DNA of 9,124 nt, from contig JALVTI010000065.1 in NCBI GenBank assembly GCA_027035985.1, forward strand, positions 1 through 9,124. The letters run 5' to 3'. The stretch comes from Aquificales bacterium. Its GTDB lineage: Bacteria > Aquificota > Aquificia > Aquificales > QOAS01. The position numbers were made by a program, and so were the translations under genes. The notes under the pieces are model-generated. The model saw nothing but the letters and a program-made list of their open reading frames with translations, did no database searches and had not been told where the DNA came from. Within the stretch, counting starts at the first letter, position 1. The number at the start of each line of letters is the position of its first letter. Below, piece by piece: positions 1 through 6,230 of this stretch.

Positions 1-224
1 GCTTTGAAAACCCTAACGGCGTAAGAGGTTCTATCGAACCCGTAGGGTTTTATCTTGAAATTTTCGTTTCCCTCCAATTGGGAGGGGGTTAGTATTCCCT
101 CCTCCAAGAGGTCTTGGATTGTCTTGTCCGTCGTTAGGCGAAACTTTAAGTCCACCTGCAAGAGGAAATCCCTATCGCCGTAAACCTTAACCAGGGGTGT
201 GGGGTATAGGATTACCTCCCCCAG
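1..224 (-). pseudogene. ago: Argonaute, continuation after in-frame TAA (linker 1 and start of PAZ region), cut by window edge
   Basis: Translating the minus strand directly on from the TAA at 225-227, in the same frame, gives 74 open codons to the window edge. They read like the next part of a long prokaryotic Argonaute. FLLQVDLKFRL resembles FLLHLDLKFRI of Aquifex aeolicus Argonaute as I recall it. It is followed by TIQDLLEEG (TLQTLLER there) and KIKPYGFD...VRVFKA (RVKPIGID...DVFKA there). This corresponds to linker L1 and the beginning of the PAZ region, which binds the guide 3' end in the family. The segment has no in-frame ATG. The first in-frame TTG and GTG (159-161 and 153-155) lie inside the conserved strand, so separate translation from them would damage the fold. 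A purine-rich GGGGGAGGT lies just after the stop (minus 222-214), but no standard start codon follows at usable spacing. MID and PIWI, with the catalytic tetrad, would lie beyond the window, so slicing ability cannot be judged. Confidence 0.7.
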
Positions 225-620
225 TTAGGTTTTTAACCTTTTCCTTAAGAGGTGCCTCCTTTGGAACCTCTCCTTTAACCTCCCCAACCTAATGATGTCC
301 TCGATAACCCACTCGAGAACCTCCCGTCGGGGTTTTGGGGGACTCGCCTCCCCTCTGTAGGTGAGGATAAAAACCTCCTCCTCCCCGAGGTGGATTTCGA
401 TTTCATCCTTGCTCCTCTTAAAGGTGTAAAAGAGGATTTCCTCCCCCTCGGCGGTGTAGAAGGTCGGAGACTCCAAAAGGGAGGAGAGTCTATACCTCAA
501 GCGGTTTAGAGTTTTCCTCTTCCCCTCGGTGGATGGGATACCTTTAACCCCGTAGAGGTGGAGTCGCAAATTTTCCCAATTAACACTTATAGGAAATAGG
601 TTTGTGGAAATCCGTTCCAT
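225..620 (-). CDS. ago: Argonaute, N-terminal segment (131 aa, ended by in-frame TAA)
   Basis: This frame encodes 131 residues matching the N domain of a long prokaryotic Argonaute, the guide-directed nucleic-acid-binding and often nucleic-acid-cleaving family of host defence and replication. Compared from memory with Aquifex aeolicus Argonaute, the order of elements is the same: NLFPISVNW (NLYRIEYRP), KTLNRLRYRL (EKLNKVRWRV), SPTFYTAEGEEI (LPTFRREDEFW), the charged LGEEEVFILTYRGE stretch, and a basic helix RLKERFQRRHLLRKRL leading into linker L1. A normal protein would be about 650-770 aa, so this is a fragment. The ATG at 618-620 is the first in-frame start after a TAA at 627-629. No Shine-Dalgarno sequence precedes it. 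The frame continues with homologous sequence after the TAA (see the entry at 1-224). As a free product it could fold only as an N domain. The gene faces dut across 27 bp. The Argonaute identity is fairly secure; whether a full protein is made is open. Confidence 0.72.
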   Translation of the reverse strand: MERISTNLFPISVNWENLRLHLYGVKGIPSTEGKRKTLNRLRYRLSSLLESPTFYTAEGEEILFYTFKRSKDEIEIHLGEEEVFILTYRGEASPPKPRREVLEWVIEDIIRLGRLKERFQRRHLLRKRLKT

Positions 621-624
621 AGTC

Positions 625-645
625 GGTTAAGAAAAATAGTTAACC
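625..645. promoter_or_regulatory. GGTTAA-N9-TTAACC dyad between divergent ago and dut
   Basis: A perfect 6-bp inverted repeat with a 9-bp A-rich centre fills almost the whole 27-bp gap between the two divergent start codons. It ends 2 bp before the dut ATG and starts 4 bp after the ago ATG (reading on the plus strand). The AAAAAT at 632-637 lies 10 bp before the dut ATG and could serve as a -10 element. The position suits an operator or overlapping divergent promoters; no regulator is identified. A chance occurrence in AT-rich sequence is possible. Confidence 0.3.
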
Positions 646-647
646 CT

Positions 648-1076
648 ATGGCTGTTTTGAAGGTCAAAAAACTCCGCCCTGATGCGGTTCTGCCGGTTAG
701 AAAGAGAAAGGGGGATGCCGGTTTAGACCTCTACGCGGTCGAGGATGTCGTTCTAAAACCGGGGGAATGGAAAGCCGTTCCCACCGGGATAGCCGTTGAA
801 ATTCCCGAAGGGCATTTCGGTTTGATTAAGGATAGGAGCGGCTTGGCTCTAAAGCACGCCCTCCACTGCCTCGCCGGCGTGGTCGACGAAAACTACAGGG
901 GTGAGATTAAGGTTGTGATGATAAACCTCGGCGGGGAAGAGTTCAAAGTCGAGAAGGGAACCCGCATAGCGCAACTTTTAATAGTTCCCTACCTCTCGGT
1001 GGAGGTGGAGGAGGTCGAAGAGCTGTCGGACACCGAAAGGGGGGAGAGGGGTTTCGGCTCGAGCGGTTTGACCTAA
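648..1076 (+). CDS. dut: dUTP diphosphatase (dUTPase)
   Basis: The enzyme hydrolyses dUTP to dUMP and pyrophosphate, keeping uracil out of DNA and supplying dUMP for thymidylate synthesis; it acts in the cytoplasm as a homotrimer in this family. All five trimeric dUTPase motifs are present in order: GDAGLDL (22-28), DRSGLA (62-67), GVVDENYRGE (77-86, with the catalytic-water Asp in VVDENY), GTRIAQLLI (104-112) and the glycine-rich C-terminal arm RGERGFGSSG (131-140) that closes over the substrate. At 142 residues it is full length. The ATG at 648 has no Shine-Dalgarno sequence (TTAACCCT precedes it), and a short or absent leader is likely. Its TAA at 1074-1076 overlaps the converging pseudouridine synthase stop codon. 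It is divergent from the Argonaute gene; no functional link to it is needed, since dut is a housekeeping gene. Confidence 0.96.
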   Translation: MAVLKVKKLRPDAVLPVRKRKGDAGLDLYAVEDVVLKPGEWKAVPTGIAVEIPEGHFGLIKDRSGLALKHALHCLAGVVDENYRGEIKVVMINLGGEEFKVEKGTRIAQLLIVPYLSVEVEEVEELSDTERGERGFGSSGLT

Positions 1077-1798
1077 TCCTTCAGTCCCACGGCGTGTTTT
1101 AATTGATTTACCTCCGCCTTTGTCATTTCCCTGATTTTCCCCGGCGGGAGTTTTCCCAGTTTTACGGGTCCTATTTGGATTCGGTGAAGCTCTTTGACCT
1201 TGTGTCCAAACTTCGCGAGGAAGCGCTTGACTATATGTTTTCTCCCCTCGTGGAATGTTATCTCCAACCTCGTGTCGTCCCCCTCGTAGCGGATGACTCT
1301 AACATCGTCCGGTTTGGCGAAGCCGTCTTCGAGCTCCGTTCCCTTTTTCATAGCCTTTAGGGTTTTGGGGTGAACCCTACCCTCCACGAGGGCTATGTAA
1401 ACTTTTGGAAGCTTATACCTCGGGTGGAGTATCCTCTGCGCCAACTCCCCGTCGTTGGTCAGTATTAATAAACCGGTTGTGTTGTAGTCGAGCCTTCCGA
1501 CGGGATAGACCCTTTCGGGAATCCTCTTTAGGAACTCGTCGAGGGTTTTCCTACCCCGGGGGTCTTTACCCAATTGGGTTAAAACGCAACAGGGTTTGTT
1601 GAAGACGAAATACCTCTTCCTCTGGGGTTTTATCAACTTCCCGTCGACCTCGACCCTATCCCTCTCGGGGTCTATCAGCATGCCGACCCTTGCCGGCTGT
1701 CCGTTTACCTTAACCCTCCCCTCCTCTATCAGTTTGTCGGCTTTCCTCCGCGCACATACCCCCGCGTCGGCTAGGAATTTGTTGAGTCTCACCCGCAT
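1073..1798 (-). CDS. rluB: RsuA/RluB-family rRNA pseudouridine synthase
   Basis: The protein converts a specific uridine in ribosomal RNA to pseudouridine. It has the two-part architecture of the RsuA/RluB/RluE/RluF group. An N-terminal S4 RNA-binding domain (about residues 3-50, beginning RLNKFLADAGVCARRKADKLI) is followed by the catalytic domain, whose signature GRLDYNTTGLL at 101-111 contains the catalytic Asp104. The C-terminal part has HRIQIGPVKLGKLPPG, typical of the RluB/RsuA branch. The usual EGRNRQVRRM helix is instead EGRKHIVKRFL, a conservative-looking variation. Length (241 aa) is normal. RluB (23S U2605 in E. coli numbering) is the most likely subfamily, but RsuA or a broader thermophile enzyme cannot be excluded from sequence alone. 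The ATG at 1796-1798 follows TAAATT by 9 bp and has no Shine-Dalgarno sequence. The gene is divergent from the helicase and its TAG overlaps the end of dut. Confidence 0.88.
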   Translation of the reverse strand: MRVRLNKFLADAGVCARRKADKLIEEGRVKVNGQPARVGMLIDPERDRVEVDGKLIKPQRKRYFVFNKPCCVLTQLGKDPRGRKTLDEFLKRIPERVYPVGRLDYNTTGLLILTNDGELAQRILHPRYKLPKVYIALVEGRVHPKTLKAMKKGTELEDGFAKPDDVRVIRYEGDDTRLEITFHEGRKHIVKRFLAKFGHKVKELHRIQIGPVKLGKLPPGKIREMTKAEVNQLKHAVGLKD

Positions 1799-1813
1799 AG
1801 GGATAGGAATTTA

Positions 1814-1842
1814 GTTTCCGCAAAGGGGTTTTGAAGTTTAAT
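1814..1842 (+). promoter_or_regulatory. Candidate promoter of helicase-murI, predicting a leaderless mRNA
   Basis: TTTAAT at 1837-1842 matches the sigma70 -10 consensus in five of six positions and ends 8 bp before the GTG start at 1851. That would put the transcription start at or within a few bases of the start codon. The -35 side (around 1814-1820, GTTTCCG) is weak. No Shine-Dalgarno sequence is present between the hexamer and GTG. Confidence 0.35.
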
Positions 1843-1850
1843 TACTCCTT

Positions 1851-4133
1851 GTGAAAGTCTTCGAAATTCTTCCAAATTCGACCTTTGACGGGAAAGGGGG
1901 AAAGGTTGTTTACAAACCTTCTTTCGGGAGCATAAAGGAGGAAGACCTCGTAAGGGTTGAGGAGACCGACCTAAATCTCCCCTTTGAGGTTTTAAACCCC
2001 ATTCAGAGTGTCTTTTATAAATACTATAAAGGTGGGAATGCACTCGTTTCGGCGCCCACCTCCGCCGGGAAGACCGGCATAGCGCTCATTTTCTTCCACA
2101 ACCGGAGCGGAAGGATAGTCTACACCGCCCCCACCAAGGCGCTCGTGGGCGAAAAGGCTAGGGAGCTAAAGGCTATATTCGGGGAGGTCGACATAAGGAC
2201 GGGGGACGTTATAGAGGAGTTCAAACCAGTGCGCTCCCACGTGGTGGTCTCCACCTACGAAAACTTAGCCCTCGCCTTTAGAAACGACGCGCCGTGGACG
2301 ACCGATATCGAGGCGGTTGTCGTCGACGAGGTTCATGCCCTCTTGGGAAACCGCGGTCTGGTGGTCGAGGAGATAATTACCGAACTGCTCCTTAGGGGGA
2401 TAGACACCCTCGCCCTTTCGGCTACCGTCCCCGGTGCGGAGCGGCTAGCCCGCTGGCTGAAGGCGGAGCTCTTTATAAAGGGTTCCTGGCGACCGGTTCC
2501 CCTCGAGCGGGAGATAAGGAGCCTCAAACACTTCAAGGAATGGATAGACCCGAGGGAACTCGAGGAGGTAAAGGCTGACGAGCGCTTTGCCCTAAAGATA
2601 CTCACCGCTTTATTCGAGCTTTCAAACCGAGATGAAAAAGTTATCGTCTTCGTTCCGAAAAAGACGATTGGCTGGAAGATGCTCGAATACGCCAACCGCG
2701 AGAGGCTCGAGATTGCCAACAAGACCGCCCCCTTCGAGGTGAAAAAGGAGGGGTGGGAGATAGCCTTTCACAACGCCGACGTGCCGAAGGAGGAGAGGGA
2801 GGAGATAGAGCGGGCTTTCAGGGAGGGGGAACTCAACAAACTGATAGCCACCCAAACGCTCGCCTACGGGGTCAACCTCCCCGCCGACAGGGTGATAATC
2901 GGCGTTAGGGGCTTTAGAAGCACCTCCAGCGGGGAGTTTGTGATAATTCCCGACGTCCTCGACATACTCCAAGAGGAGGGTAGGGCTGGACGCTTCGGGA
3001 TTAGGGAAAAGGGGTATTCCCATATCTTGGTCTACGGTTCCAACCTCTCCCGTTTGGAGGAGAGGTTAAAGAAAGCCCTCGGGGGGAATTTCGAACCCTA
3101 CCTCCAGAGGGAGGTCTCGAAAAACTTCTCCGCCCAGGGGTTGGGAGATGAGGCTTTCGGAAAGCTCACACTGTTTCTATTGGTCGCACTCCTCCACAGG
3201 GGGGAGGGGTTTAAGGAATTTCTAAGGGAAACCTTTTCCCTCCGCAGGCTCGCCGACCACCCGGTCGTTGCGGAGGCTATCGAGTGGCTCCTCGAGAGCG
3301 GCTACGCCGACAGCTCCTTTAAGCTCACCGAAAAGGGGCTCTTTTGCGTGAGGAGCGGAGTCCTCCCTGTAAACTTCGAGGAATACCTCCGAAGGAGGGA
3401 ACTGCCCCTTCCCACCCTCGCGAGGATTAGACCCCTCCTATACACCAAGAGGCTCGACGGAATTTTCTACTTCGCCCGTTCGAGGGAGAGGTTTGAGGAA
3501 GACCATCGGAAGGTTTCGGAGATATTAATCCCCTGCGGGGGTGAGTGTTTCGAAGACAACACCGACCAGCTCCTATTTTTCGCCGAGGGTTACACCTTCT
3601 ACTACCCCAACATATCCAACCCGCCGGGCGACTTTTCCTATCTCGGGAGCGATGCCCTGCACCTGCTCAGAACCCTTTTGGAACTGCGCCGTATCGGGGT
3701 CGAAAACCTATCCAACGAAACCCTGCTGAGAATTACCCACTCCCTCAAATACGGGCTAAAAATGGAATTCGCACCCCTAGGGGGAATAAAAGGAATAGGA
3801 CACATAAGGGCAAACCTCCTAAAGGAACACCTCCAAACGGAGTCTATTAAAGGTTTGGATTTCACCCAAAAGGCGGAACTGTTTTTCGAGGAATACTACG
3901 ACGAAGGGGTTTTGAGGGAAGCTCTTACCGAACTTTTAATGGAACTTAGAAATCTCACCGAACCGAGGGCGAGGAGGGAGGCTAATGCCGTTTTGGGGTA
4001 TCTAAAGAGAAACCGAAACTCCCTGCTGGTGGACGACCGGATACTCCACACCTTCGGGTTGTTCCGATACGGGAGGAACTCCCTCGGTTGGAAGAGGGAT
4101 GAGCTTTTAAACCGCCTGTTGGAGGAAGGTTGA
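1851..4133 (+). CDS. Ski2/Hel308-like superfamily 2 helicase
   Basis: This 760-aa protein should be an ATP-dependent 3'-5' nucleic-acid helicase or translocase acting in the cytoplasm. All core motifs are intact: LNPIQ (48-52), Walker A APTSAGKT (68-75), APTKAL (93-98), STYE (134-137), Walker B DEVH (159-162), SAT (190-192), VIVFVPKK (264-271), ATQTLAYGVNLPA (333-345) and QEEGRAGR (374-381). After the RecA pair comes a winged-helix-like region (about 462-500, ADHPVVAEAIEWLLESGY) and a helical C-terminal part. Residues 632-657 (LKYGL..., then GGIKGIGHIRANLL) resemble the end of the Hel308 ratchet and its helix-hairpin-helix that binds single-stranded DNA. Hel308 acts on stalled replication forks in archaea. 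A role in RNA processing, as for other Ski2-like enzymes, is possible. The GTG at 1851 is the first start after an in-frame TAA at 1839-1841. The stop abuts the murI ATG. The family is secure; the Hel308 subfamily is less so. Confidence 0.87.
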   Translation: MKVFEILPNSTFDGKGGKVVYKPSFGSIKEEDLVRVEETDLNLPFEVLNPIQSVFYKYYKGGNALVSAPTSAGKTGIALIFFHNRSGRIVYTAPTKALVGEKARELKAIFGEVDIRTGDVIEEFKPVRSHVVVSTYENLALAFRNDAPWTTDIEAVVVDEVHALLGNRGLVVEEIITELLLRGIDTLALSATVPGAERLARWLKAELFIKGSWRPVPLEREIRSLKHFKEWIDPRELEEVKADERFALKILTALFELSNRDEKVIVFVPKKTIGWKMLEYANRERLEIANKTAPFEVKKEGWEIAFHNADVPKEEREEIERAFREGELNKLIATQTLAYGVNLPADRVIIGVRGFRSTSSGEFVIIPDVLDILQEEGRAGRFGIREKGYSHILVYGSNLSRLEERLKKALGGNFEPYLQREVSKNFSAQGLGDEAFGKLTLFLLVALLHRGEGFKEFLRETFSLRRLADHPVVAEAIEWLLESGYADSSFKLTEKGLFCVRSGVLPVNFEEYLRRRELPLPTLARIRPLLYTKRLDGIFYFARSRERFEEDHRKVSEILIPCGGECFEDNTDQLLFFAEGYTFYYPNISNPPGDFSYLGSDALHLLRTLLELRRIGVENLSNETLLRITHSLKYGLKMEFAPLGGIKGIGHIRANLLKEHLQTESIKGLDFTQKAELFFEEYYDEGVLREALTELLMELRNLTEPRARREANAVLGYLKRNRNSLLVDDRILHTFGLFRYGRNSLGWKRDELLNRLLEEG

Positions 4134-4913
4134 ATGCGGGTTGGCGTCTTCGACTCCGGTCTGGGCGGTCTCACCGTTTTGTCCGCCCTCCTCGAGGTCT
4201 CGTCGGGTGTCGAATTCTTCTATTTGGGCGACACGGCGAGGGTGCCCTACGGGATACGCTCCGCCGAGACGGTGGTAAACTACGCCCTCGAGTGCGCCGC
4301 CTTTCTGCACCGCTTCGACATAGACTTGCTTGTCGTGGCTTGCAACACCGCTTCGGCGAAGGCGACAAAAGCCCTTCGGGAGAGATTTCCCCAAACGGAG
4401 GTCTACGAGGTTATAACCCCCGCGGTGGAGGAGGTGTTAAAACTAAACCCCTCGAGGGTGGGGGTAATAGGGACACCCGCAACGGTGGTAAGCAATGTTT
4501 ATAAAAACCTCCTTTTGGAGGGAAACCCAAACCTGAAAGTCCTCCAAAGGGCGACCCCCTTACTCGTTCCCCTCGTGGAGGAGGGGATAACCGAAGGCAC
4601 CGTTGCGGAGACCGTTTTAAGGCACTACCTCGAGGGGTGGAGGGGGGAGATAGACACCCTCCTGTTGGGTTGCACCCACTACCCCCTTTTGGAGGAAACG
4701 ATTAAAAAACTCTACCCCGAGTGGGGGGTCGTAAACAGCGCAAAACCCCTTGCGGTTAAACTCTCGAAACAGCTAACCCTCGGAGGGGAAAACAAAATAC
4801 GCCTCTTTTTCTCCGACAGGAGCGCCTTTTTGGAGGAAATGGTTCAAAGGATCCCCTTAAAGGGGAAGTTGGAGGGAACGGAAATCTTTAGCTGGGAGGA
4901 AATCGTTATTTGA
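4134..4913 (+). CDS. murI: Glutamate racemase
   Basis: The enzyme interconverts L- and D-glutamate without cofactor and supplies D-Glu for peptidoglycan precursors in the cytoplasm. The family signatures are all present: GVFDSGLGGLTVL near the N-terminus with the catalytic-site Asp7 and Ser8, GDTARVPYG (32-40), the first catalytic cysteine Cys70 in ACNTAS, VIGTPATV (111-118), and the second catalytic cysteine Cys180 in GCTHYP followed by LLE. Length (259 aa) is typical. The ATG immediately follows the helicase TGA. GGAGGAAGGT at 4121-4130, within the end of the helicase gene, provides a strong ribosome binding site, so murI is the translationally coupled second gene of the unit. Its TGA lies 8 bp inside the converging envelope-protein gene, whose product also concerns peptidoglycan; they are transcribed from opposite strands, so this need not be functional. 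Confidence 0.96.
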   Translation: MRVGVFDSGLGGLTVLSALLEVSSGVEFFYLGDTARVPYGIRSAETVVNYALECAAFLHRFDIDLLVVACNTASAKATKALRERFPQTEVYEVITPAVEEVLKLNPSRVGVIGTPATVVSNVYKNLLLEGNPNLKVLQRATPLLVPLVEEGITEGTVAETVLRHYLEGWRGEIDTLLLGCTHYPLLEETIKKLYPEWGVVNSAKPLAVKLSKQLTLGGENKIRLFFSDRSAFLEEMVQRIPLKGKLEGTEIFSWEEIVI

Positions 4914-6003
4914 GATTTTTAACCTCGCAAGCGATATAGTTTTGGGCGAGCTTTTTGAGACCCATAGCCTCGAGGGTTTCAATCGAAATATTACCCGCAG
5001 GTAGGTTGTGGTCTACTTGGAATTTCACAACAGCCGCCAAGGTAGCGTCGTCGAGCTTGCCGTTGATAGGTCCTTTGTAATATCCGAGCTCTTTCAACCT
5101 GGCTTGGATTTGCTTAATTTCGTTGGGTTTTAGGTTTACATCGCAAAGAACCGCGTCCCAAATAACTTGGGGACCTTTAACCATAAAGGACTGTTTTGCA
5201 ACGGCGTATTTGGGAGGCTGGTATTCCTTTACACAAGTAGCGTTTTGTTCGAGAACTTTAACCTTTATAGTTTTTACAACAGGTTTTACCCAAACCTTTT
5301 CACACTTTCCGGGTTGAACCAAAACTTCCCTCTTTAGCTCCAATGCGGGAAACTCTACAGGAATCTTACAATAAATACCGTTGTTATAAACCCACTTGGT
5401 TTGAGGGGGCAATTTTACAGTTTCAATTTTTTGCTCGTATTTGGGTTGAATGGCTTTATACTCGTAGTGTCCCGGAACGACAACAATTTTCTTTTCTACA
5501 ACCTTAAATTTGGGAGGTTTAACGACTATTTTGTATCCGCCGTCTTTGGCTATGTACTTAATGATTATTTCTTTGTAGGTGGGAGGTTTTACCAATTTTC
5601 CGTAACAGCAACCGACGGGTGCATTTTGGGGATAGCTGGCAACGGGAGCCTGCTCTTGTAGGAGAGACCTTATAATAGCCAACAATTCTTGGGGAGATTT
5701 TTGTTTATAGGGACCCCAATCGGTATAAAGTCTTTCTTTTTTCTCAACAATAGTTTTTTTGGGTTGCTTTTGAACGGGTTGCTGTTTTTGGACGGGTTTT
5801 TTTTCGGTCTGTTTTACAGATGCAGGTTTTGCTGCGGGTTTGGTTTGCTTCTCTTGAGGGGGTAGGCAGACGGTATTACCCGCGGCGTCGACGATGTAAT
5901 CCCCGTTATCGCAAGAAGGCAAGACTTCTATAGCTTGAGATGTGCCTATACCAGCAAAAGAAGCGGCAAAAATGGCACCTATTATTAAGTTTTTCTTGCT
6001 CAT
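4906..6003 (-). CDS. Exported repeat protein with C-terminal peptidoglycan-binding domain, nine cysteines
   Basis: The 365-aa product begins with a Sec signal peptide (MSKKNLIIGAIFAASFAGIG, probable cleavage after TSQA at residue 24). It is followed by a short Cys-containing region (Cys31, Cys46) and a Lys/Gln/Pro linker (about 51-90). From about 138 to 287 there are about six diverged units of about 25 residues, of the type K/Q-P-x-[YFV]-x-x-[hydrophobic-charged strand]-P. Examples are VKPPKFKVVEKKIVVVPGHY and KPVVKTIKVKVLEQ. Similar strings occur in periplasmic or outer-membrane proteins of other bacteria. Residues 293-350 form a peptidoglycan-binding domain of the PF01471 type (IQARLKELGYYKGPINGKLD...FQVDHNLP). 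Cysteines are at 31, 46, 132, 133, 212, 234, 257, 287 and 359, suggesting disulfides in the envelope. Codon use looks more A/T-rich than its neighbours. The start is fixed by the signal peptide; AAGG lies only 1-2 bp before ATG. No catalytic function is seen; a structural, wall-anchored role is inferred. Confidence 0.85.
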   Translation of the reverse strand: MSKKNLIIGAIFAASFAGIGTSQAIEVLPSCDNGDYIVDAAGNTVCLPPQEKQTKPAAKPASVKQTEKKPVQKQQPVQKQPKKTIVEKKERLYTDWGPYKQKSPQELLAIIRSLLQEQAPVASYPQNAPVGCCYGKLVKPPTYKEIIIKYIAKDGGYKIVVKPPKFKVVEKKIVVVPGHYEYKAIQPKYEQKIETVKLPPQTKWVYNNGIYCKIPVEFPALELKREVLVQPGKCEKVWVKPVVKTIKVKVLEQNATCVKEYQPPKYAVAKQSFMVKGPQVIWDAVLCDVNLKPNEIKQIQARLKELGYYKGPINGKLDDATLAAVVKFQVDHNLPAGNISIETLEAMGLKKLAQNYIACEVKNLK

Positions 6004-6034
6004 ACCTTATATAAGCTTATTCCGAAGGCTATTT

Positions 6035-6054
6035 TTTGCAATGAGTGTTGCAAA
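6035..6054. promoter_or_regulatory. TTTGCAA-N6-TTGCAAA dyad upstream of the envelope-protein gene
   Basis: A perfect 7-bp inverted repeat with a 6-bp spacer lies 31-51 bp upstream of the minus-strand ATG at 6001-6003, between it and the tRNA. The half-site TTGCAA could double as a -35 element, but no well-spaced -10 follows it. There is no T-run on the transcript side, so it is not a rho-independent terminator for the tRNA. An operator is the best guess. Confidence 0.3.
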
Positions 6055-6088
6055 GAGACCAAATTAAGTTTTAGTATGTCACAAAAGG

Positions 6089-6175
6089 TGGTGCGGGCGC
6101 CGGGAGTCGAACCCGGACGGCCATACGGCCAGCGGATTTTAAATCCGCCGCGTCTGCCAGTTCCGCCACGCCCGC
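6089..6175 (-). tRNA. tRNA-Leu (anticodon UAA)
   Basis: The minus strand folds into a class II tRNA of 87 nt including an encoded CCA. The acceptor stem is GCGGGCG/CGCCCGC with discriminator A and 3' ACCA. The anticodon stem-loop is GCGGATTTAAAATCCGC with loop TTTAAAA and anticodon TAA (6139-6141). A long variable arm, TGGCCGTATGGCCG, identifies a class II tRNA. The T arm is CCGGGTTCGACTCCCGG. A long variable arm, discriminator A and a UAA anticodon specify leucine, reading UUA and, by wobble, UUG. It is followed by the envelope-protein gene 85 bp downstream on the same strand. No clear terminator separates them, so some readthrough transcription is possible. Confidence 0.97.
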
Positions 6176-6189
6176 TACCAAATAGTTTT

Positions 6190-6218
6190 ATTTTATTTCC
6201 CAAATCGTGAAAGTGCAA
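6190..6218 (-). promoter_or_regulatory. Promoter of tRNA-Leu (proximal)
   Basis: On the minus strand, TTGCAC (6213-6218) and TAAAAT (6190-6195) are separated by 17 bp. The -10 matches consensus in five of six positions. It ends 14 bp before the mature 5' end of the tRNA, leaving a short 5' leader for RNase P to remove. Confidence 0.55.
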
Positions 6219-6230
6219 CGGCTTTATCCC

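Noticed and set aside
153..161. TTG or GTG restart for a separate downstream Argonaute protein
   Set aside because: Both codons lie inside the conserved strand FLLQVDLKFRL, so a protein starting there would lose part of the L1/PAZ fold, and neither has a ribosome binding site.
225..227. TAA read as a sense codon through a changed genetic code
   Set aside because: TAA ends dut, grpE, rpmF, pncB and the envelope gene at the expected protein lengths, so it is an ordinary stop in this organism.
3545..3850. Plus-strand frame of 101 codons inside the helicase gene
   Set aside because: It is low in hydrophobic order and Arg/Pro-rich, typical of an out-of-frame shadow of the intact helicase frame.
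6035..6054. Rho-independent terminator for tRNA-Leu
   Set aside because: The stem is weak and is followed by A residues rather than a T-run on the minus strand.
6042..6054. Half of a CIRCE heat-shock operator (AACACTC)
   Set aside because: The partner GAGTGC half-site at 9-bp spacing is absent, and the adjacent gene on that strand is not a chaperone gene.
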